A DNA stretch of 64,000 nt from Sweltsa coloradensis (GCA_024449915.1 JAMZAV010000164.1:62001-126000), one strand, 5' to 3'. Counted from the first letter of the stretch, positions 11,420 to 22,579 are shown. Numbers and translations: made by a program. The notes: generated by a model from the sequence alone, not told the origin.

Positions 11420-12319
11420 CAATTGTTCCTACTTCTTCTACAGTTTTTAAGATGAGAGGATAATTTATTTTTTAATGTGCTCACAAGTCTTATTCTGACA
11501 AATTCACCGGACACTTTTTTGATGAGATTTATAGTTTTTTATTTAAAATATGGGAAATATAGATTTTTCACAAAAAACATACATTTTCAAACAATGCAAA
11601 GGGAAAAATTCATATTTATCAAACAAAACAAAAATTATAAAATCCGTCTGGTAAATGTTTAGATGTATTGTTTTTTAAGCTTAAACACCTTTCACTTAAA
11701 AAAAAAAAAATGAAAATTGTAAAAGCCCTAGCAATATCCCAGCACCATAGCAAAATTGTAAAATTGCAATTATTAAGAGAAATAATTGTTTGATTGCGCT
11801 CAAATTTTACAAGATAATTAAAATTCATAAAATTAAGGTTCTGTGAAAAAATCATTACAATTGGATAAAGCATGTAGGTGTTATAAGTCGAAGAATGTTT
11901 TAAAAATTTAAAAAATCCTAAAATTGCAATTTTAATAAGAAATAATTTTTCGATTGCGCTCAAATTTCACACGAATATATAAATTCATAAAATTTAGGTT
12001 CTGTTAAAAAATCATTAAAATCGGATAAAGCATGTAGGTGTTATAAGTCGAAGAATTAAAAAAAAATCGAAATAAATCGTAAAATTGCGATTTTCACGAG
12101 AAATAATTTTTGATCGATTTTTCGAATCGTGCAATTCTAAGTTCAGAGATTTCGAAGGCCTCCAGAAAATTTCATCGCAATTGGACTGTCGGTTTAGCCG
12201 GAATCGTGCTAACGAACAGACAAAAATACAAAAAAAAAAAAAAACATTCCGGATTTTTTTCTCCAGTGTAGTGAAATGGAATCTTCGCTTCGCTCGCTAC
12301 GCTCGCTACGCTCATCCAA
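11420..12319 (-). mobile_element. H-family element, 3' truncated, with flanking sequence
   Basis: From about 11700 to 12319 it holds the same internal units and the same 5' end with the CGCTACGCT duplication, but no CTAG hairpin end. The stretch 11420-11700 is AT-rich and not recognised. Confidence 0.5.
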
Positions 12320-13042
12320 TAACCAGTCGTCCGCATTATTAAATCACACTTATGTAAGGATTTGAAGCAAATTTATAATTTTAACTAAGTATAGATCGAG
12401 AATTTTGATCAAAACGGCTTAACATTAAATTAATCTCTTTATACAAGAGTACGAAAAAGTACTTAACTAAAATTAGCATTAAAAGTTAATTAATTCTGGT
12501 TTCGCCTTTAATATTGTAAAATACACAAAACGCTTTAATCATAATATCATTTAACTATAATGAAGTTGACTTGGTTACTTACTTGTTGGTTATATTTGTA
12601 CTACCATGTTTGTAAATAGTGTTTGATGAATGAATAATAATTTACGTCAATTACTAGAACAAACAAACAAACAAGAGTAGGTTGATTCACGTAGAGGCTA
12701 CTTTTAATCAACTCGCCTCTGACCAGCTGGTTCTATGTTACTAAATACGTTAATCTAGCTCAGTCAAGTACGTGGTCAGTTACACCTCAAGTTCAGTAAG
12801 CTTTTATTACAATTATTCATTATAAGATATATAGTTAGACTAGAAACGCTGTAGTTAGTAGATGTGATATAAAGGTGTAACATTCAGACGTAAGCAATTC
12901 CTACCTCGACTGTGACTCGAGTAATGGTATTTCATTCTACCATTAATTTTCGACGATAGATATTTAATTAGGATCAAATACTAGTTGTTTCACGTATGCC
13001 ATTCTCTGCTACTGTAGTAATTTAGATTAGTATGTGAATACA
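12320..13042. other. No gene seen
   Basis: AT-rich intronic sequence of the receptor gene. No repeat, tRNA-like motif or exon was recognised. Confidence 0.35.
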
Positions 13043-13298
13043 TATCGATGGTGAAGAACCAATAAATACCTTCTATCTGCCAAAAAGCAAATTGTTCAGG
13101 AGAGCATTAAAACTGATTTTAAAAAAGTAACTAGTTGGTGGTGGCAGATAGGAGATATTGATGTAAGGTAGTACTATATGTCTCTTTTGGAGATGATTAG
13201 CACCAAAAAATTCGAAATAATTTTCTGTATCCATAGACACCAACCTCTCATTTTGGCAGAAAATGGCAGATAGAAGGTATTGGTTCTTCACCATCGAT
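13043..13298. mobile_element. Short MITE with about 35-bp inverted ends
   Basis: ATCGATGGTGAAGAACCAAT at the left is mirrored by ATTGGTTCTTCACCATCGAT at the right. The inner part of the arms (ccttctatctgcca) also matches. TA lies at both borders, consistent with a Tc1/mariner-type MITE. It is 256 bp with no coding sense. Confidence 0.6.
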
Positions 13299-13446
13299 AT
13301 AGTGCATTTTGTTTAATAAGGATGACCGTTTTATTTCAAAATTGCAGACCTTCAACAATCCATGGCAAGTATTTTAATTTTTACTATTGAATTGAATTTA
13401 AATACCTAAAAAATAAAAGCGTAATTTATTTATGTTTATTCGTTTG

Positions 13447-14884
13447 GGAACACTCCACTTAAAAAGCCAAAATCCACAGTTTTTGTGCTACAAACACAAT
13501 TTTTGGCGTAGGCAATGAAAACACCTTTAAAAATTTATCAAATTAATTTTTATTTTTGGGGGGCTAATATTTTGCTCGCAGAGCAATTTTTTTAAATTGT
13601 TTTTTAAGCTCTTTTATAGAAAAGACAAAACGTTTTTCCTTTTGGACCGATTGTTGTGAAATTTTTCATTTTCCTTGTTTTGACATAACCTAAGACAATT
13701 GTGCATGGGTTTTGTTTATTTTTAATTTTTTGGTTAATTTTATGAATTTTGAAAAATGAATTTTATTAATTACAGTTCAAAAAGAAGTTTAATATTATAT
13801 TTTAACTAAAGTTATAAAAAATATCTTAAAACGCATGCACAATTGTGTTTATTTGTGTCCAAATAATAAAACAAAACCAGAATTAGCTCATTCGGACAAG
13901 TGGTACAGAAGAAGATAGTTTTTTAAAGTTCCTAAAGTGTGCTAAAAATATTATCCGTCAAAATGGGTTTAAAGATTTTTTACATGAAGTTGTCATAATT
14001 TTGTTATGTTAATATTGCTCTCTCAGGTTGTAAGAACTATTTACTCCACAGGGTTTCATAAAAATAATTAACTTAATCAATAAGTAATCAAATAATCAAC
14101 ATATTGATTAAGTTATGGCCCTAACTAAATAAATAAAATGGCAAGAAAAAAACGATTTTCCGTGCGGGCAATAACTTCAAAAAATTAAGGCTATTCGACC
14201 GCGTTTTTCTATTTTCCAAAATATGCTACCAAGTCAAATTATAGTGAATGGCTGTAAAACCTGGTTATTTTAGAAAATTAAAAATATATTTTTTTTCTGA
14301 TCCGGTACGGTACACGGCCAATATAGCCACCTCAAAATAATTTCCATCTTCAATTCGCCAAGGCACACCGTTCAACGTAGGGTGTTTTGTTTTTGTGCCA
14401 TTAATTTTCAACTTGTTTTCTATAGGCTGACTGAGAGAAAAAAGTTTTTTTTACAATTGTCTTTCCTGCAAATTTTTTCGTTTGGCGGTATTTTTTTACC
14501 GATTTGTACCGCCAAATGGAAAAATTCGCAGGAAAGACAATTGTTAAAAAAAGTCTTTTTTTTCAGTCAGACTATAGAAAACCAGTTGAAAATTAATGTC
14601 ACAAAAGCACAACACCCTACGTTGAATTGTGTGCCCTGGCGAATTGAAGTTTGAAATTATATTGAGGTGGCGATATTGGCCGTGTACGGATCATAAAAAT
14701 TTGAAAAAAAAATAATTTTCTAAAATAACCAGGTTTCAAAGCCATTAACTATGTTTTGACTTGGTAGAATATTTTAGAAAATAGAAAAACGCGGTCGAAT
14801 AGCCTTTTAAAGAGTAAATAAAAGTAATAAAAAAATAACAGTTCAAAGGGTAGTTTTGTCAGTATTTTTAGTGGAGTGTTTCCT
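13447..14884. mobile_element. Nested element: outer TIR transposon with inner foldback
   Basis: The outer ends are AACACTCCACTTAAAAA (13450) and TTTTTAGTGGAGTGTTT (14865-14881), inverted. Inside, about 14184-14810 is a near-complete palindrome. Paired blocks include ggctattcgaccgcgttttt/aaaaacgcggtcgaatagcc and gtctttcctgc/gcaggaaagac, with the centre near 14500. No transposase was recognised. Confidence 0.6.
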
Positions 14885-14975
14885 TAAAATAGGATATAGT
14901 ATAATGTACGTAAAAACGTAATATTATTAACATGGCTTTAGCTTTCAAAGAAAAAGGGGTATTCACCCGCTAAAC

Positions 14976-15572
14976 TAAAAAAAACAAAAAACATTCAGAC
15001 TAACTACTTATGAATTAAGAAGTTAACAGAAAAATTATTGGGTCCACCATGACCGGAAAAAAATGTCAAACTTTTTTTCGAGCTAGGTCCATCGGCAAAA
15101 ATCTCCCATACGAAATTACATGGGTACGATTTTTATGCCCCGTGACCTTAGAGGATTTTGATCCAAAAAATAGTCTATTATTGACGTACTCGTCAGCCTT
15201 TTCTGTATATCCTCTATATTTTGTTTTGTAGTTTAGGCAAGTGGTTCGGTCAAAATATGCAGACTTCCAAGAAGGGGTGTGATTTTGGAATTAATATTGT
15301 GGCGTGTTTGAGATGTGGACAGTTTCAAGACACTATGTTATAAAGGGAAATAGGGCCATTTTAGATTGATACGATGCTCTAGTATCTATGTGTAACAAAT
15401 AAGAAGAAGGTTAAAGACGATTTAAGAAATTTCCCAAAACGACCATTTTTGCAAATTTTAAGATTTTTTTAAAAATTCGTGTAAAATCACAGTTACAAGA
15501 TATATTTTTTAAACGGTCATTTTAGTGTAGTGTTATGCTATAGAGATTATGTGGTAAAAGCCCCTTTTATGA
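14976..15572 (+). repeat. Repeat family G copy
   Basis: It matches 59574-60212, inside the 4.4-kb inverted-arm element. Shared blocks include gaaaaattattgggtccacc, ccatcggcaaaaatctcc and ttgacgtactc. It is a diverged, dispersed fragment of the same transposon type. Confidence 0.55.
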
Positions 15573-15839
15573 ATGATACTCTATACATTGATATATCTAC
15601 TTACACCGATCTTCGTTAATAATTTAACCATTTGTTTCGCTCGCTTCATATTACGAGTTCATGTTTGCAAGGCAAGTTGACAAAAAGCCAAGTTAATTTG
15701 TACTCTCACCATATATGATATAATTTATGTTAGAACGGAAGTAATTTAAGTTCGTAAGTGGAAGATCCTGGTTTGACCCCAGTAAAGATCGGATTGCGTA
15801 AATTTGTGATTTAAAAAAACCTTAAATAAATCAATAAAA

Positions 15840-16262
15840 TAAATAAATAATATTTAGAGTCTACCCACTAAGTTAAAAAACTGATTTTCAGTTGGGGACA
15901 GTAAATTAAAGCGACCAAACCAACCCTGTAGGCCCCGACGCAATCGACGAGTGAGCGATAACCAACCAAAGATCGATATTCTTAATAGAAAATATAGCAA
16001 TCAGTGGTATGGACAGTGTGAACACCCGCGGATCAACGCCAGAATCAACAAGGCCGATTCAGAACAACTTTGAATTTATTATGTGCCTCGTTGCTAGGAC
16101 GGCTCCAAAGTCACTGTTTACAAACTCCTAAGACAACAACTAATGTACTTAAGTCCAAATCAGAAGTTAAAAAACTTCTGACTTTGACGGGAATTAAACC
16201 CTGGACTTTCTGCATTAAAAGCAGATATGCTAACCATAAGACCAACGAGCCACACAATACTT
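15840..16262 (-). mobile_element. SINE family S, near full length
   Basis: Minus-strand sense: a tRNA-like head at 16262-16185 (gtggctcgttggtcttatgg, then cagggtttaattccc as B box). A body follows (gagccgtcctagcaacgagg), then the gggcctacagggttggtttg block and an (ATTT)n tail at 15860-15840. It is about 420 bp. The head most resembles a tRNA with a cttttaa anticodon loop. Confidence 0.65.
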
Positions 16263-17361
16263 GTGGCTAATAAATACGTTTCTAAGGATTGTGAATAGTC
16301 AATGATGTATGTGAAACAAACCTAGATTTAGTCTATAGACCTGGCGCGTTTAGACTGCATACGTTAAGATTTCATGTATCGAACTCTATGAACTAGAAAA
16401 CGTACATTATCCGGCTCATTGTCACAATAATTGATTTTGTTTGTTTAGAGAATCAGACAAAAATATATAATAGTTTATTGTAGGTTGGTATTCAGACTAG
16501 TATTTGATACATAAGTACTGGTCTGTTAATAGGCCATTGAAAATTAAACAACATTAATTTTCATATAATGAAGGAACAAAAAATTACAAAATTTGAAAAC
16601 CATACTTAGAAATAGTTTAAACAGTAACTTTAGATTTGTTTTATGCTCTTTTAAATGCGGTAAATATATTATTTTTTACGATGATAGTCACTAGCCAGTC
16701 TTAGCAATTATAAAAACTTTTATGTATTATGTATTCAATTTGCTTCATAATGTAAGTAAAACTATGTTGTAGCATGTTAATTTGGCGGTTTTTATAAGGA
16801 GGATACTTTGAGGATTTCTGATTGAATATTCAAAGAGAGAAAGTGAAGGCTGAAGGGGAGATCGTCGCGAACATTTCAATGAAAGCCTCTTCATAATTCA
16901 AGCATTAGGCACCAAGATCGCTTGACACACACAACAAAGAAGTCTTTGATGTAAACGAGGGAGGGTTGCATGGTTATCCGCTTTGTCATTGCTCCGTGTC
17001 CCGGGACCCGGGTCCCGTTATCGGCTAGCGACTTCATTCAAATCAATCGTGGCTTAATCTTCACATTATGTAACTAGCTATCACAAAGATGACTTACAAT
17101 AAGAGACGCGAATATTATATACAGCTTCTCAAAGCTGTTCTTTAAACGCATCAAGATGGATATTGAAATTTGATTTCAGTATAGCCAGTCAGAAGTTGTA
17201 TAGTATTATACGGTGTTGCGCAAGAATATCACTAGATGAGAAATATTTTTATGAAATGAATGCAAACAATTTTGGTTCAATAACAACAGTTTTAAGAATT
17301 ATCTACATGATATTTGAACAATGTTGTTGGGTGGTAGCATGGCGTGAATGATTTTATCTGA
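16263..17361. other. No gene seen; short perfect palindrome
   Basis: This is sequence of the first recognised receptor intron. A GC palindrome GGGACCCGGGTCCC lies near 17001-17015. No exon was recognised. Confidence 0.3.
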
Positions 17362-17414
17362 ATGGAGGTCGAACCCAGAACTTCCCCCTACTCTAACTAA
17401 CCGACCGGGCCACA
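17362..17414 (-). repeat. tRNA-like SINE head fragment
   Basis: On the minus strand GTGTGGCCCGGTCGGTTAGT resembles a tRNA 5' half and A box, and CTGGGTTCGACCTCC a B box. It is too short and mismatched for a working tRNA. Confidence 0.4.
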
Positions 17415-17499
17415 CGAAAAACTCTTAACAGATTACTCTCTTGTTTGATATTTTTGATGATGATCAAAAAATGATATTTTTATTTCATGGTAATTTTTT

Positions 17500-17890
17500 C
17501 ACGAAAAAGTAAAGTACATTTTTTCGTCTGTATGTAATCACGTCTAGCGACAAAAACCAAACATGACCTCCAATCAACTTGATTTGTTTATATTATCCTT
17601 AGAATGCAGAATGATTTGGTAACTTTCGGGGTCCCGAATTGTCTTACGAAAAGGTAGGATTTCTAACCAGGTACCTCCACCAATGAAATTTTACTGTTGT
17701 GATGATAGGAGTATTTTATATTTTTCATTATTTGTTAACGCTTGCCTTACCAAAAGGTACGATTTTAACCCGGCACCTCCACCAATGATACTTTACCGTT
17801 GGCACACGATATGATTATTTTATATTTTTCATTATGCTAACGTTATAATGACCGTATGCTTTGCTTCCTTTTTAGGTTCACCTTTACCGG
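17500..17890. repeat. Family D-like repeat
   Basis: It carries a cgtctgtatgtaatcacgtc block and two tandem pieces of 'cttacgaaaaggtaggatt...cctccaccaatg', similar to the inner part of the family D MITEs. Ends are unclear. Confidence 0.35.
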
Positions 17891-18077
17891 TCATATTTAT
17901 AAATTCTATATTTTATGTAGACATGAAGTTTTCTGGGGTTAGCTCATCAAAAATATATTAATTTTCATTCTGTATAACAAAATCGATCTTGTCAATGATT
18001 GCTTACATGTAAGGCCTAAAAACAAGGAATTTATTCTAGATTCTAGAAAAGTTAAGATATTTTTTGTCAATACTCAC

Positions 18078-18228
18078 GTTCACCGCTACAAAGAAACGAT
18101 GTGACCAAGGACACTCTTCTAGGTAAGTAAACCGTTTTAATTAACTCGACTACATCGTCACTTGTTATCGCAAGCGCGTTAGCACCAGTCACTAACGCAA
18201 CGCTCAAAGCAATCAGAATATAACGCAT
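18078..18228 (-). CDS. IR75-like ionotropic receptor, signal-peptide exon
   Basis: ATG at 18228-18226 on the minus strand opens 50 codons plus one base, ending at a consensus donor (GAAC/GTGAGT). The first about 18-20 residues (MRYILIALSVALVTGANA) form a signal peptide with an A-N-A cleavage site. Mature residues follow: SDDVVELIKTVYLPRRVSLV then TSFLC. A short helix followed by a basic 'RRVxLVxxFxC' strand is what starts IR75-type extracellular domains. The start is chosen because it lies about 89 bases below a CAGT initiator and 120 below a TATA box. The end phase (one base) does not join in frame with the 8472 exon (which begins with one base). No close relative can be named; subfamily number is uncertain. 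Confidence 0.7.
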
Positions 18229-18316
18229 CTTGTTCACCGTTGGATCAGATATCAGCGTGCACTAACTCTGCTTGGGAGATCCCATCTAGCGACGTACAGT
18301 TGCCTTTGAAGAGAAC

Positions 18317-18352
18317 TGCTTTTGTTCTGCCCACCGTCGAAACCTTTTATAG
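18317..18352 (-). promoter_or_regulatory. Core promoter of the IR75-like gene
   Basis: On the minus strand CTATAAAAGG (18352-18343) is a TATA box. About 34 bases downstream AGCAGTTCTC centres on A18317, close to the arthropod initiator TCAGTY. The ATG follows after about 89 bases of leader. Confidence 0.6.
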
Positions 18353-18929
18353 TTCTTCATTTGGATGTTTCATGTCGAGAACGTTTACTTTGATAGCGGG
18401 CAGCTCGGTTTGTATTTGCAAGCTAGTTTGTACAGCTGCTTTTGAATTGGGATCGCCAGGTTCTGCAAATAAAACGTCTACCGCAATTACTGTTGCGTTT
18501 GATGTTACATTACTTGCATGCGCGATCGCAGGAAAGGATTTCAGTAGTTATACAGAATAAACCTAATGGACTGTGGTTTATTAATCAAACCACAACCAGA
18601 GAGCTGAAATACTAAGAAAATATTTATTTCCGGCTATTTGTGAAGAAGGAAATTAAGAATTATTAGTGCAGTACACATCTGATCACTTGTACTGTATATT
18701 CGTGAGTAATGTGTTGTCAGCTGACAACAAAATGAAATCATTTTGAGTTCAGATTTACAAACTAAAACACTTTTATATGAGAAAGTAAGTGCATTGATCG
18801 ATTTCAGCACATTATCACAAAATGAATCAATCTTTGTGATATATCTTTTCTTTTTTAAATATATATTTTTATATCTTTGTAATAATAAAAGACTGATAAG
18901 GGTTTATCTATTGGTTTAGAAAATAATTA
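18353..18929. other. No gene seen
   Basis: Upstream of the receptor promoter. AT-rich, no exon or repeat recognised; any distal regulatory sites cannot be told by eye. Confidence 0.3.
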
Positions 18930-19735
18930 TGAGGGTATGCGTATAGTGGATTAGAAAAGACAAATTTGGGTGTCTAGTAGTTCAGGAAAATCGAGAGATG
19001 TCTAGTTATCTAGGAAAGAGGTATGAGGGTATGTCCAGTGGTTTAGGAAAGAGGTATGAGTGTATGTCTAGTAGTTCAGGAAAGACGCATGTTGGTATGT
19101 CTAGTGGTTTATTAGAAACACACCCCTTGTCCCCCGCGTCTCTTATCCCCTCGTTCGATACAGTTGCATAATATGAGACGTTGAGCAATATCTAATCTTA
19201 TATGAGAGTATATGTCTAGTGGTTCAGGAAAGACGTACGTGGGTATGTCTAGAGATTTAAGAATGTCATATGAGCTGGTATGTCTAGTGGTTTAGGAAAG
19301 AGGTATGTGGGTATGTCTAGTAATTTAGGAAAGTCGAGAGATGTCTTTATCTAGGAAAGAGGTATGAGGGTATGTCCAGTAGTTTAGGAAAGAGGTATGG
19401 GTATTTCTAGGAATCAGGAAAGACGTATGAGGGTATATCTCGTAGTTCAGGATATACGTATGTGGGTATATTATGTAGTGGTTCACGAAAGAGGTATTAG
19501 AGGGTATGTCTAGGAATCAGGAAATACGTATGTGGGTATCTAACGATTGGGAGTGATGAGGATATGTCTGGAATCAGGAAGAGTATGGGTATGTCTAGCG
19601 GTTTGAAGAGGTATGAGGGTATTAGTAGTTGGAAAGGCGTTGTTGAATCAGGCAAGCGTTTAGGAAGAGGATGAGTTTGTCTAGGATCAGGAAAGACGTT
19701 ATGTGGGTATGTCTAGGTTTAGAAAGGTATGATAT
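18930..19735. repeat. 33-bp tandem array
   Basis: Units follow 'gtatgtctagtggtttagg' plus 'aaagaggtatg(ag)g'. About 24 units are increasingly shortened and mutated towards the right. On the minus strand an 11-residue repeat (LDIPSYLFPKP-like) can be read for a few units, but it soon breaks, so it is treated as non-coding. Confidence 0.7.
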
Positions 19736-20029
19736 ATTGATATTTATGACTTTAAGTGGGCACATAGGGCTATAAAGCCCCTTTTACCATAGCAACCTTA
19801 ATAAGTAATAATATGTATTTTATAATTGATATGTAAGTTATTAATAATACAATTAATTATGCTAATTAAACTATTATTAAAGCTATATACTACTACTATA
19901 CTATACTATACATACTACTACTATACTAACTCTACTACTACTTACTTCGTACTATTTCTACTAAACTAATTTATACATACTCATAATGTGATACAAATTC
20001 ATCAATTAATGTGAAAATTGATTGACAAT
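19736..20029. repeat. AT-rich stretch with (TAC/ACT)n microsatellite
   Basis: It separates two parts of the 33-bp array. 'Actactactatactatact' type repeats run from about 19890 to 19965. Confidence 0.5.
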
Positions 20030-20140
20030 AATTTAGAAAGAGGTATGAGGTATGTCTAGGAATCAGAGACGTATGGGTATGGCTATGTTTAGGAAAGAGG
20101 TATGGTATTCTAGTTTGTTCAAGAAAGATTGTGAAGTATT
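20030..20140. repeat. Detached part of the 33-bp array
   Basis: Three to four decayed units (tagaaagaggtatgagg, tatgtctaggaatcag) match the array at 18930-19735. Confidence 0.55.
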
Positions 20141-20258
20141 CTAGTAGTTAAAAAAATTTGCAACTAATGACATGAAACGTATTTCTAAGATTTAGTGAAA
20201 AATTTGTTTACGCAATATTATATTATGTATTTGTGAAGGTTTTCATGGTCAAAAGACA

Positions 20259-20571
20259 TTTTTAGCTATAGACTACGTACATTTATAATAATTAAAATAA
20301 AGAACACATTCGACGTTTCGTGGAGATTGCACCTTACTTTTTTCAAAGTCTGTATTTATTAAACAAAACACATGTTAATAAAATATCAATAAGATGCAAA
20401 GAGGGAAACACAGTTATAGGAAAGATAATATAATTAAAAAATACGTACTTAGAAATTTTTGTTTATTTAATGAATAGAGTTTTTTTTAAGTGGAGTGCAA
20501 TCTCCACGAAACGTCAAAAATTGTGTTCTTTATTTTAATTACTGTAGATGCACGTGGTCTATAGCTAAAAA
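20259..20571. mobile_element. MITE with about 75-bp inverted arms
   Basis: Left tttttagctatagac...acgtttcgtggagattgcac is mirrored by gtgcaatctccacgaaacgt...gtctatagctaaaaa. The core between is AT-rich. It is 313 bp with no coding sense. Confidence 0.6.
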
Positions 20572-21209
20572 TTTATTTTAATAATATATTCATTTGAAGT
20601 TTTGAACAACCTTCTAAAAATTGCTCTTAATATTTTCAGTGTATGAGATTCTTCTAAGTTTGACAAAATTGGTTGAGTGATGCCATGTTGAAGTCATCAA
20701 CGAACACAATGCCATATTATTTTATTTCAACGAAAATACAAAATACGTTCAAGTTTTACATGGTACTTGACTAAAATAAAAACTACTGATGCAAAAATAC
20801 TCACTGACCCGGATTTAATTATTTAAGGAAGAATAAGTTTATTAAAATACGAGCATCGCTAGTACCTTCCACAAAAGGAAATAAAAGAATCTACTCTTAA
20901 GCAGAGTACAAAATAATTGCACAACTTTGAAGAACACCATTAGTAAAAGTTTAATTTGACAGCTCCACATTGATAAAAAAAACCCTTACAATATATATTT
21001 GTTTCCGCATAAAGTTTCAGTTTTATGATTATAATTATAATTTAAATTTTATTTATTTGAGTTTAATTGTTGACAATTACAGATTTTGTTTATTAATTCT
21101 TTAAATATTAACTGAAGTTGTCATACTGTGTAATGTACCAAGTTAGTAGCAGTTTTTGACACAGATTACGTTTTTCCTTGTTTTTTTACAACGCTTATAT
21201 TAGCTTCAT
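20572..21209. other. No gene seen
   Basis: AT-rich intergenic sequence without recognised repeats or exons. Confidence 0.3.
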
Positions 21210-21335
<126 letters not shown>

Positions 21336-21415
21336 TCTGGACGGAATCTTATAATCGATATTTCACCCACTTACCAATGTCCGATCGAGCTGAAATTTTT
21401 CACACATACATATTC

Positions 21416-22361
21416 TTAATGACAATAGATGAATCAATTAACAGATTCACTAATTAATCAATTAATTCATCGTAATTAATAATTAAAGTTTTATATGGGA
21501 ATCGATGTCGATGTGTATATTGTCAGAATTATAATTTGTCATTGAGATAAATAGAGACGTACGACAGACAATGAACAAACATGTGTACAAACAATTTCTT
21601 TATTTTATCCAACCTTGCAAACAATTAGCTTACTACACCAGTAGGTGACGACGTGTTTGCCATTCAGATTTTTGTGTAAGATCTATTTAGTTTTACCAAA
21701 CAAATTTCAAAACAAAGCTTGATATAATGGCTTGAAAATAACTATGCTGCGTACAATACAACTGTGTCTAGTTTATTTTTATTTATGCGATGGTTAGGTG
21801 TAACTTTAATAGACACTATGAATACTTATATATTAATAATTAGTGTGAACCTACAATAATGAGATGAGTTCGTATGTTTTTTATGATAGTTATGATATTT
21901 ATTGGAATTGTCATTGATATGTACATAATTCATGTAGATAATTAGACCCAATTAAAAACAAGATACATATTACTAAATGCATTTTTACGTAACATTAAAA
22001 TAAGTATAATAAATTCATATAATATTGTTTAGAACAGCTTGGTCAAAATTATAGTAAATTATTGAATTAATTTGAAGGAAATTCTGCCGTAAGAGAAATT
22101 GACGACATATCCAGAAATTAAAAAAAATCTATCTTCATAATGGACAATCTTAGTCCCAGTCAACTTCGATTTATTGTTCTAAATATTTCCAATATAATAT
22201 AATAATATCTTTTATAGGCCTATGGTAAGAGTTTGTTTATATTTTTCTTTGCACTATGCTATTTTTACAATTTTTAGCGCCATTTCGCATCGCAGTAAAG
22301 ATTCTAGTTTTCTAATTAATGACGTCCTCTGACGGCCATCAATGTAGAAAAAGGGACATAC
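21416..22361. other. No exon recognised
   Basis: AT-rich. It is probably the start of the intron that follows the exon ending at 22362 on the minus strand. Confidence 0.3.
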
Positions 22362-22447
22362 CGAAATAGAAAGTTTCTCCTACCATAATTTCATAATATT
22401 GTGGAAAATATTTAGGAACACTGAATTTGATTTTAGTTTCAGGTAGC
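22362..22447 (-). CDS. Unidentified secreted or membrane protein, exon 2
   Basis: The minus-strand exon lies between the acceptor gtcaatatag and the donor TTCG/GTATGT. It encodes 28 whole residues, including PETKIKFSVPKYFPQYYEIM then VGETFYF. It joins exon 1 in frame: CT plus G gives Leu. I do not recognise the family; the alternation of hydrophobic and polar residues suggests a beta-rich extracellular domain. The gene continues leftwards beyond this exon, where no further exon could be picked out. Evidence is splice signals, open phase and a signal peptide only. Confidence 0.45.
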
Positions 22448-22499
22448 CTATATTGACGTGCAGAGGCATTTGTTCCAACTGCAACAGTTCCATGTTTAC

Positions 22500-22579
22500 A
22501 GCACAGATAGCGCTCCAATCGGGAAAAAGATAGCAACTAGAATTAACTGTCGGTCTGGACGTCTGGACAAAACCGCCAT
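22500..22579 (-). CDS. Unidentified secreted or membrane protein, exon 1 (signal peptide)
   Basis: ATG at 22579-22577 opens MAVLSRRPDRQ followed by LILVAIFFPIGALSVL, a signal peptide or signal anchor with three Arg before the hydrophobic core. It ends at a GTAAAC donor. The intron to exon 2 would be only 52 bases (22499-22448), short but within the range of insect introns, and it keeps the frame. The leader upstream is CpG-rich. An opposite-strand reading of the same DNA gives an ATG at 22664 but no splice or domain support. Confidence 0.45.

Noticed and set aside
18240..18560. Open reading of about 106 codons on the plus strand
   Set aside because: It is antisense to the receptor promoter and leader; no splice, family or signal support.
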